DNA of 30,627 bases from Nitratidesulfovibrio sp044433065 (GTDB lineage: Bacteria > Desulfobacterota > Desulfovibrionia > Desulfovibrionales > Desulfovibrionaceae), in NCBI GenBank assembly GCA_044433065.1, contig JAWXUA010000015.1:1-30627 (forward strand). Direction: 5' to 3'. Both the position numbers and the translations under genes were made by a program. The stretch's first letter is position 1, and each line of letters begins with the position of its first letter. Below, in pieces: positions 25,601 to 30,627 of the stretch. A model generated the notes under the pieces. It saw only the letters and a list, made by a program, of their open reading frames with translations, did no database searches and was not told the origin of the DNA.

Positions 25601-26730
25601 GTACTACTTGTGGCAATAACGGAATTATAGAAAAAATCGCCTGTGATACTTCCTATTGTTGCACTCTTAATATCATTACTATCATTATAAATGGCGCCGC
25701 CATATTTTGTTGCTGAGTTCGCAATAAAATCGCCTGTAATATTGCCTATGGTTGCAGTTGCATCAACAGCACCAGCATAGTTGGCAATGGCACCACCAAG
25801 GCCAAGAGTACCAGTAGATTCATTGCCAATGAAGCTGCCAGTAATGTCGCCAATGGATGCATCTTCGCCATTGGCATAGTTATAAATGGCACCGCCGATA
25901 GATACATCACCTCCACTGGCTTCATTGTTCACAAAGTTACCATTAATATTATTTATCTGCGATGTATTATAGATTGCACCACCATAAAGACCAGCTGTAT
26001 TACAAATGAAATCGCCCGTTATAATACCAATAAGTGCGATGCTCGCATAGTTATCATCATTAAAGATGGCACCACCGCTGCCACCTGCTTCATTTCCAAT
26101 AAAGTCACCTGTAATGCTTGATATAATAGCAGTATTAACAACATCAGAATTAGTGCTCTCACTATGGGCATAGTTGTAGATAGCACCGCCATCACCATCG
26201 GCAGTATTGCCAACAAAACTACCAATAATATCACCAATCGTAACAGTACTAGCAGTTTGTGCATTGGTGCTATACGTATAAACATAATTTCGGATGGCAC
26301 CACCGTTACTAGTGGCTCCAGCCCCTGTAGCACTATTGCCAATAAAGTTACCTACAATACTTTCAATGGTACTCGTACGACCACCGTCATTTGAGTGAAT
26401 ATGATTTGTAATAGCACCACCATAGTCAGCTGTATTATAGATAAAATCACCTTCTATGGAACCTATAACGCCTTCAAAACTTGCAATGGCACCACCATAT
26501 ACAGCACTATTGCTGATAAAATCACCCTTAATAGAAGTTATAGTCGATGTTGAACTCGTATTACTATAAAGATAAATAGCGCCACCAGCTCGTGATGCCG
26601 TATTTTCTATAAAATCACCCGTGATACTATCAATGCTTGCGGCAGAATTCGTCTCAGCATTAAGCGATATGGCACCACCATTACCACCATTCGTACTAGT
26701 ACCACCACTATTATACGCAGTATTTGCCAA
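22603..26730 (-). CDS. Autotransporter (Pmp-repeat passenger and beta-barrel), frame-shifted distal portion
   Basis: This frame holds most of a type V secreted surface protein, about 1375 codons, and continues the gene that starts at 28201. It has 12 FxxN (F-I-x-N) and 13 GGA[IV] motifs of the chlamydial polymorphic membrane protein type. A Ser/Thr-rich passenger stretch follows, including runs of Thr. The last 300 or so residues form a typical autotransporter beta-barrel (SVALWFTPMYGH, GVFVYGVAEYGNLTLSVDAGYS) ending in the Phe of GLIQYRF. The apparent start is TTG 26730 without a ribosome binding site, in the middle of a repeat unit, so it is not an independent gene. Unless the upstream frameshift is a sequence error, this part would not be made or anchored. 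Confidence 0.85.
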   Translation of the reverse strand: MANTAYNSGGTSTNGGNGGAISLNAETNSAASIDSITGDFIENTASRAGGAIYLYSNTSSTSTITSIKGDFISNSAVYGGAIASFEGVIGSIEGDFIYNTADYGGAITNHIHSNDGGRTSTIESIVGNFIGNSATGAGATSNGGAIRNYVYTYSTNAQTASTVTIGDIIGSFVGNTADGDGGAIYNYAHSESTNSDVVNTAIISSITGDFIGNEAGGSGGAIFNDDNYASIALIGIITGDFICNTAGLYGGAIYNTSQINNINGNFVNNEASGGDVSIGGAIYNYANGEDASIGDITGSFIGNESTGTLGLGGAIANYAGAVDATATIGNITGDFIANSATKYGGAIYNDSNDIKSATIGSITGDFFYNSVIATSSTDGKVQGGAIYNNDTIESIEGSFIGNYVIGSDDNSVAGGAVYTTADMTFTATDQTNYFSDNYIAYYDDNDGSQDDDDKTGVVEYSSGVDLYDIDYNAIYVDVDTIVDGQTEDITLTFTMPGSGNFVMNDSISGNTEYTPLTNTEYTATETSDTVSATASNENKTLTITYSSTTDGKTNSSRTITGTVATTNQIKTTTYTSVDTSYFDSDGEVIASETGGGITVTTTTTTTVTASTSYTDGSAGSTTYSSTISVEGSDGNTTTTTYTEDKTPESGAADSTTTTTTYSITGASDDEGESATYTTVSTDSSAAIVTSAKVVTLNETEDEGAEPTYTTTTYAYNSSGGGTVVVSVADVTTDMTGLTAFNVTITGEKNKVNTFYLNDEITNFGQFKIENAILYLGAYTHTNGDTTTGSLTALDSDSSVTFGEGSQLIIDMSAYEDSISYDASIRTTAVLQGYVADMDDTGDGAKLIIDDSSSLYLVNVSNGATFTILSGFDAIADDSTVTIQGDSTNGYYAWSIDNVTTDSDLYTPIIIRNGYDDTLVKEGDDYTVSTEDVEDVDTYIDNGDVYYVIGFEINTDSPLIHDSPIGDIVYEAASDSAFSHDSDIAGERYLYDVSTMTNDSEELAVAEGTVGLDKVAGVPTVTYRVNRLSSDALGSRLSNLGDTDTVIASYVVNSADDMGSSDSAGDTAYTDNDADGGLGRQSEDYQSVALWFTPMYGHDRTSGASLADYDADFVTNIYGGTVGVDKTIGDGGANILGADAYRMGVAVNMGVGDASSSGDFDGVENDFNFGGVFVYGVAEYGNLTLSVDAGYSKIISEVDQDLSAYGFAGTEAEVRSSAWSIDAHGEYRVETSVVDIVPYAGVEFVSMQTEDYDIKRADAAGGTIFNITSERQNIVSVPVGVKLDREWSSNGWTVRPQLSVGAIFAMGDLDECSLITMPGVAGSGRTQMQVVDEVTFDVSAGMAVMKGNWSLGLDYSVQRSEHRTGHALVGLIQYRF

Positions 26731-27330
26731 TAAAATTACCTGTTATATCTTCAATGCTTGAAGTAGAATAATCTACAGCATAAAGATAAATAGCACCACC
26801 GCTACCACTGTAAGAGTACTTATACGTATTAGTGCTGTAAGCAGAGTTGCCGATGAAGTCGCCTGTTATATCACCAATGCTTGATTCTGCGTAGCTTCCA
26901 CTATAAAGATGGATAGCACCACCGTTACCGCCATGGCCACCATTGTTATTCAGTGTTAGGGTAGTCGTGGCAGAGTTACCAATGAAGTCGCCTTCTATTT
27001 CGTCAATCTTTGATGTTGCGAGAGAGTCTGTAGTACCACTAAGACTCATAAGAGATATGGCACCACCATTACCGGCATACCGATAAGCGCTATTGCTAGC
27101 AGAGTTGCCAATAAAGTCGCCTGTAATCTTTCCTGTAGATACCTCTACATCAGTACCTTTACTATACACATAAATAGCGCCGCCGTTGTTCGTAATAATA
27201 GCAGTACCATTCTTTACGTAATTCCCAATAAAGTCGCCTGTAATAGCACCAGCGGTTCGATCGGCACTTGTTGCACCAATATAAATGGCTCCTCCATTAT
27301 TGGAAGTACTATCTTCGCCTATATAGCTTG
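25474..27330 (-). repeat. Chlamydial Pmp-type repeat array in the autotransporter passenger
   Basis: Units of about 25-45 residues follow the pattern I-x-G-[DNS]-F-[IV]-x-N-x-A, a variable stretch, then G-G-A-[IV]. I count about 17 FxxN and 18 GGA[IV] motifs across the two frames. On the + strand they appear as recurrent GCACCACC about every 75-135 bases. Such repeats form the rungs of a right-handed beta-helix. Units differ in DNA sequence, so the array is old rather than newly amplified. Confidence 0.85.
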
Positions 27331-28201
27331 AATCAATATCACCTATAGTATCACCACTATTAGCATCATAATAAACAACATCGTTATCAGCTACTGTCGT
27401 TGTCGACGAACTAGAGTTAACACTATATTTAACACTTAAATTCTGTGTTTCTCCGCATTTGATAGTATATGTGCCAGCTTCATCAATAGCTATCGTTGCA
27501 CCATTTTCTGTTGTATAGCCATCTAGTATATTTTCAAGTACAGACCCTGTACCTACATACTCCCCACTTTCATCAAAATAGTCTGACCCTAAATAAGCCA
27601 AAGCAAGAGCAGCGGTACTACTTACTGTAGCACCATTATCTGTATATAAAAAAATACTATATTCTGTTTTTTCAATATCATAGGTACTAAGTGTCGATGT
27701 ATCACTGTTTATTGCATAGACAGTAAATGATGTGTAATCGCCCGAGGCAATAGGGGTAACGTTGTAGGCGGAAGAGACTGTTGTACTCCCAAAAAGCTTT
27801 TTAACATTAGCCATATAGGCTGCCCAAGCATCATCGCTATCATAGCCCACTGCATCGCTTTTATACGCAGGTGTTTTAGCGATATATTCTGCCCAAGTGC
27901 TACTCTCCCCACCCGACATAGATGTCTTACCTAAGGTCGTTAATTCCCCTTCAATAAGATTAGTATAGATATTGCTCTTGTCCAACGTTGGGGCATATGT
28001 TGGGGTTGTTGAAATCGACATGACTGCCGTACCATCATCCGACGCATGAGCAAAGTCCACTGTACCCACAACACCCACAGCACCAGTCACAAGGCTCGTA
28101 GCCAATGCCAAAGAACCAAAAGTATTCAAAAGATGACACTTTTTGAGGACGGCTTTGTATCTATTGACCAGACTAGCAATGGCACTGCGTGTATTATGCA
28201 T
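26711..28201 (-). CDS. Autotransporter N-terminal portion (signal peptide and first Pmp repeats)
   Basis: This 496-residue frame begins at ATG 28201 with GGGGAG upstream. The N-terminus (MHNTRSAIASLVNRYKAVLK...) is basic, followed by a hydrophobic core and a likely signal peptidase site after DFAHA at about residue 54; the long basic part is common in large autotransporters. After a unique domain of about 230 residues it has five GGAI and five F-I-G-[NK] motifs, then stops at 26711 with GKYCV, in mid-repeat. If expressed as read, it would be an exported passenger fragment without a membrane anchor. It belongs with the downstream frame as one gene. Confidence 0.85.
   Translation of the reverse strand: MHNTRSAIASLVNRYKAVLKKCHLLNTFGSLALATSLVTGAVGVVGTVDFAHASDDGTAVMSISTTPTYAPTLDKSNIYTNLIEGELTTLGKTSMSGGESSTWAEYIAKTPAYKSDAVGYDSDDAWAAYMANVKKLFGSTTVSSAYNVTPIASGDYTSFTVYAINSDTSTLSTYDIEKTEYSIFLYTDNGATVSSTAALALAYLGSDYFDESGEYVGTGSVLENILDGYTTENGATIAIDEAGTYTIKCGETQNLSVKYSVNSSSSTTTVADNDVVYYDANSGDTIGDIDSSYIGEDSTSNNGGAIYIGATSADRTAGAITGDFIGNYVKNGTAIITNNGGAIYVYSKGTDVEVSTGKITGDFIGNSASNSAYRYAGNGGAISLMSLSGTTDSLATSKIDEIEGDFIGNSATTTLTLNNNGGHGGNGGAIHLYSGSYAESSIGDITGDFIGNSAYSTNTYKYSYSGSGGAIYLYAVDYSTSSIEDITGNFIGKYCV
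26723..26725 (-). other. Frameshift site (extra A) in the autotransporter gene
   Basis: On the coding strand the sequence ATTGGCAAATACTGCG reads Ile-Gly-Lys-Tyr-Cys-Val-stop. Removing one A from the AAA gives Ile-Gly-Asn-Thr-Ala, restoring the FIGN-x-A repeat and joining the two frames exactly. There is no slippery heptamer for programmed frameshifting, and three A's is short for slipped-strand phase variation. Confidence 0.85.
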
Positions 28202-28301
28202 AAGGTACTCCCCTGCGTATAGGCTGTACGTATTACAACCATGTTAAGCTATATTGAAACTTAGTTACACTGCAGAAAATAGAAAAATGCTCTAGAAATA
28301 C

Positions 28302-28318
28302 ATTGCTGGGTGAGCAAT
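28302..28318. repeat. Small inverted repeat ATTGCT-GGGTG-AGCAAT
   Basis: A perfect 6-base dyad with a 5-base centre lies about 100 bases upstream of the autotransporter start. It could be an operator between the divergent genes, but such a short dyad can occur by chance. Confidence 0.3.
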
Positions 28319-28540
28319 CAATCGTATTTTTCTTTTCCATCTTTGTAAAAAACATGTACTTTTGCAGCAACGGCAGCATTCACTTTCATAAATACAGTGA
28401 GTACTTACGCTCTACTTGCAGTATCAAAGAATATAATCCATGTCTAGTCTCAAAAATGCATTTCTTGCATGCTTTTTACGTGCAGTATATAAGTATATAG
28501 TCTACAGCTAAAGTGATTGAAAAAGCTCACAGCAACTCCG

Positions 28541-28569
28541 TTGACAATGTATATAAACTGTTCTACAAA
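28541..28569 (+). promoter_or_regulatory. Candidate sigma-70 promoter of the protease-Sel1 gene
   Basis: A perfect -35 box TTGACA (28541-28546) is followed after exactly 17 bases by TACAAA (28564-28569), which matches four of six bases of TATAAT. The leader to ATG 28632 would be about 55 bases. Confidence 0.4.
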
Positions 28570-28631
28570 ATTACTGCCCATACAATCATGGATATACGCA
28601 CGAAAAATGCCTGTACATACAAGGAGATACA

Positions 28632-30575
28632 ATGCATTTCACCATACAAAAATACCGCTTTCCTATCCCTCATGTCCTTATGCTCAGCCTTATACTCAGT
28701 CTGACTACCAGCCTGATGCTCTGCCTGATGTCCAGCCCTTGCTTTGCGCTCTCAACGAGCGACTTCAACGCCATGGTGAAAAAAGCCGAGCAACAACGCA
28801 TTGCTGTTGCACAGATGATGGAGTCTGGCACGGTCTTCATCATTACTGAAGGTGATGGCGATGGCATTGGCATGGGCACTGGCTTTATTATTGCTGAAAA
28901 TTATGTCCTGACCAACGCGCACGTTGTGGATGGCTTTAAGCGCTATTATGTTGCTGGCAAAGGCTTTGCGCCTATCAAAGCGACGCTCATTAAGGTTGCC
29001 TACGATGGTGTTAATGGGGTTGACGATTTCGCCCTGCTCAAGTTCAATCAGCCCAAAACGTTGCCCATTCTGTCCTTCAATCTCAGCGTTAACCGCACGG
29101 ATAAAGTTAGCGCTTGGGGCTATCCTTTTCTTGTGACCCAATTTGACAAGAATATGGATCATATCCTCGAAGGCCAATATGTGAACCTGCCGCCCGTTGT
29201 CTACACTGAAGGCGTTGTGAGCTCCTTTGTGGAAGCTAATGGTGGCCAGACCATCGTGCACTCTGCTAGCATTGCGGCTGGCAATAGCGGTGGCCCACTC
29301 ATCAATACTCAGGGCCATGTGCTTGGTGTTAATACGTGGACTGGCTCCATTGAGGGTGACGACGCTTTCATCAACTGCGCTCAGCCTGCCTACGCCGCTG
29401 TCCGTTTCGTGCGCTCTTGTGGCATTGAGCCTATCATCGCAGATTCTGGCGATGCGCCTCTTCTCGCCCTGCAAGAAGATGGCCCTATGCAATCGCTCCA
29501 TACAGATAAGGGGGCAAATGGGGCTGCTAGTGGTGCCGGTGAAAGCAGTTCAGGCGGCTATATCCCTGTCTATCTGCGCGATAAAGGTGGTCTCGATGCC
29601 AACTCTGGCGGTGGCAATTTCCCTTCATCAGCGGCTGCCGCACAGCTTACTGGCGATGCAAAAGCCCTCTACCAAGATGCTCTTGATGGCGATGCCGATG
29701 CTCAAGCCTATGTTGGTGTATCCTATTATATGGGTGATGAAGCGCCAGAGCTTGAGGCTGAAGGGGTTACGTGGCTCATGCGTTCTGCCGAGCAAAATTG
29801 TGCCGCTGGCATGAGCAATCTTGGTTTCATCTATCTCACCAACGACAATTTCAAGAACGTAGACCAAGGTCTCGACCTTGTGCGTCGCGCTGCTGCAATG
29901 GACCATGAGCACGCATCAGCCTACGCCTTTTTCCTCTTGCGTGGCCTCGCCCTTGGCATCCCATACGATGGTCCAGAAGGGTACAAATACGCTCAAATTG
30001 CCGCGGACAATGGTGATCCCATGGGTATGGCTTTGCTCGCCTATGCCCTCTCCTATGGTGATGGGGAATCCGTTCCCTTTGACGAGGCCAAGGCCCTTGA
30101 GCTAGCCCTCGCAGCTGCTGATGCTGGTGAACCTTTTGGTCATGCTGTGGCCGCCCTCCTCCTCTGTGCCAGCGATGGTCTTGAAGATGATTTCGCCGCA
30201 TCCCTTGAGCACGCAAAAATCGCTGCTGAAGCTGAGGATAGCCTTGGTATGGGTCTCGTTGCCTTCCACTATATCCTTGAAACCTATACTGATATCTCCG
30301 CCAAGGAAGCTGCAGCATACGCCGAAGCAGCCGCCATGCAATGCGACGAAGTTGGTCAATTCGCCATGGGTTTCTTTGCCATGGATGGGACCCTCGGTGA
30401 GCCAAATCTGCCGCTGGCATGGGCCTACTTTGTCATGTCATCTGGTGGCCTCTTCACCTATGCGCACGACCTCCTTGCAGAAGTCGAAGCCGAGCTTTCA
30501 CCACAAGAGCTCAAGCAAGCTAAGAGCTATGTTCATGCTTGGCATGAGCAATGGGGCTTGGAATGGAGTGAGTAG
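28632..30575 (+). CDS. Exported trypsin-like serine protease (S1C/HtrA-like) with C-terminal Sel1-like repeats
   Basis: This 647-aa protein has a hydrophobic signal peptide (about 1-39, cleavage near SSPCFA), placing it in the periplasm or outside. Residues about 60-260 are a chymotrypsin-fold protease with the triad His97 (LTNAHVV), Asp131 or Asp132 (DDFALLKF) and Ser219 (GNSGGPL), as in HtrA/DegP. No PDZ domain follows. A Gly/Ser-rich linker (about 285-335) leads to Sel1/TPR-like helical repeats to the end (ALYQDALDGDADAQAYVGVSYYMG, AEQNCAAGMSNLGFIYL, ALAAADAGEPFGHAVAALLL), usually protein-binding. AAGGAG lies just before ATG 28632. The gene is divergent from the autotransporter, so surface-protein quality control or processing is plausible, but no direct evidence links them. 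Confidence 0.9.
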   Translation: MHFTIQKYRFPIPHVLMLSLILSLTTSLMLCLMSSPCFALSTSDFNAMVKKAEQQRIAVAQMMESGTVFIITEGDGDGIGMGTGFIIAENYVLTNAHVVDGFKRYYVAGKGFAPIKATLIKVAYDGVNGVDDFALLKFNQPKTLPILSFNLSVNRTDKVSAWGYPFLVTQFDKNMDHILEGQYVNLPPVVYTEGVVSSFVEANGGQTIVHSASIAAGNSGGPLINTQGHVLGVNTWTGSIEGDDAFINCAQPAYAAVRFVRSCGIEPIIADSGDAPLLALQEDGPMQSLHTDKGANGAASGAGESSSGGYIPVYLRDKGGLDANSGGGNFPSSAAAAQLTGDAKALYQDALDGDADAQAYVGVSYYMGDEAPELEAEGVTWLMRSAEQNCAAGMSNLGFIYLTNDNFKNVDQGLDLVRRAAAMDHEHASAYAFFLLRGLALGIPYDGPEGYKYAQIAADNGDPMGMALLAYALSYGDGESVPFDEAKALELALAAADAGEPFGHAVAALLLCASDGLEDDFAASLEHAKIAAEAEDSLGMGLVAFHYILETYTDISAKEAAAYAEAAAMQCDEVGQFAMGFFAMDGTLGEPNLPLAWAYFVMSSGGLFTYAHDLLAEVEAELSPQELKQAKSYVHAWHEQWGLEWSE

Positions 30576-30593
30576 GTTTGGATTGACTGGGGG

Positions 30594-30627
30594 GAGGAAG
30601 GAAACTTTTGAAAAAGTTTCCTTCCTC
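30594..30627. terminator. Long GA-rich hairpin downstream of the protease gene
   Basis: A perfect 14-base inverted repeat, GAGGAAGGAAACTT and AAGTTTCCTTCCTC, with loop TTGAAA, begins 19 bases after the stop and runs to the window's last base. The preceding GGGGG suggests the stem continues beyond the window. Any T-run lies outside, so a terminator role is likely but not proven. Confidence 0.65.

Larger units (their letters stand above)
22603..28201 (-). pseudogene. Full-length Pmp-like autotransporter adhesin interrupted by one frameshift
   Basis: Reading both frames as one gene gives about 1865 residues. The parts are: a long signal peptide (about 1-54, cleavage after DFAHA), a unique N-terminal stretch, about 17 FxxN and 18 GGA[IV] motifs (about residues 290-910), a Ser/Thr-rich region, and a C-terminal barrel ending in Phe. 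The span is 5599 bases, one more than a multiple of three, fitting a single-base insertion. GGGGAG lies seven bases before ATG 28201. Apart from the shift near 26724 both parts are open and show no decay, so the break is either recent, variable between cells, or a sequencing error. The likely role is surface adhesion, by analogy with Pmp proteins. Confidence 0.65.
28202..28631. other. Divergent intergenic region between autotransporter and protease genes
   Basis: These 430 bases are AT-rich and hold the 5' regions of both divergent genes. I see no credible gene in it; short open frames here lack ribosome binding sites and family features. It contains a 6-base inverted repeat at 28302-28318 and a sigma-70-like promoter at 28541-28569 for the + strand. 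AAGGAG at about 28620-28625 is the protease ribosome binding site. No clear promoter for the - strand gene was identified. Confidence 0.6.

Noticed and set aside
26711..26740. Programmed ribosomal frameshifting in the autotransporter gene
   Set aside because: No X-XXY-YYZ slippery heptamer and no obvious downstream stem; a plain one-base insertion explains the data.
25474..27330. Regular GCACCACC spacing that could suggest a CRISPR-like or regulatory array
   Set aside because: The conserved bases are the complement of Gly-Gly-Ala codons of protein repeats, spacing is irregular, and the segments between are coding.

Overview
The window looks like chromosomal DNA from a strictly anaerobic, sulfate-reducer-type deltaproteobacterium, most plausibly Desulfovibrionaceae. 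The evidence is gene content: an anaerobic-type corrin pathway, a bacterial HdrCBA module joined to FlxDCBA (the NADH dehydrogenase/heterodisulfide reductase known from Desulfovibrio), a GAF/sigma-54 activator, and a Pmp-like autotransporter. The assignment is an inference from gene families; there is no rRNA or tRNA in the window. Base composition is moderate, not high-GC.

Region 1 (163-13247, + strand) is a compact eight-gene cobalamin operon whose genes mostly overlap or nearly touch: cbiD, cbiET, a cbiF-cbiG-cbiH(cobJ) triple fusion, cobB fused to a C-terminal kinase domain, a cobD-cobQ fusion, cobT, cobS and cobU. Together they cover C-11, C-17, C-1, C-5 and C-15 methylation, opening of the C-20 bridge, side-chain amidation, aminopropanol-phosphate supply and nucleotide-loop assembly. 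Absent, so presumably encoded elsewhere, are CbiK/CbiX, CbiL, CbiJ, CbiC, CbiB, the adenosyltransferase and the final phosphatase. The most novel element is the chloramphenicol-phosphotransferase-like (CPT) kinase domain on CobB, directly upstream of CobD; I propose it as a candidate L-threonine kinase.

Region 2 (13355-22490, + strand) holds a GAF-AAA+-Fis sigma-54 activator followed by hdrC, hdrB, hdrA, a flxD-flxC fusion, flxB and flxA, closed by a strong terminator (22492-22530). The complex should oxidise NADH at FlxA and pass electrons through the Fe-S subunits to the HdrA flavin, where they are bifurcated towards HdrBC (disulfide or DsrC-type acceptor) and a ferredoxin. FlxA carries an unusual N-terminal extension of about 150 residues, Lys/Ala-rich then Pro-Glu-rich.

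Region 3 (22603-30575) concerns the cell surface. On the - strand lies a large type V autotransporter whose passenger has about 17 chlamydial Pmp-type FxxN/GGA[IV] repeats; a single extra A splits it into two reading frames. Divergently, across a 430-bp intergenic region, lies an exported trypsin-like protease with a C-terminal Sel1-like repeat domain. The window ends in a near-perfect hairpin, and its first bases resemble the flank of the same kind of element.
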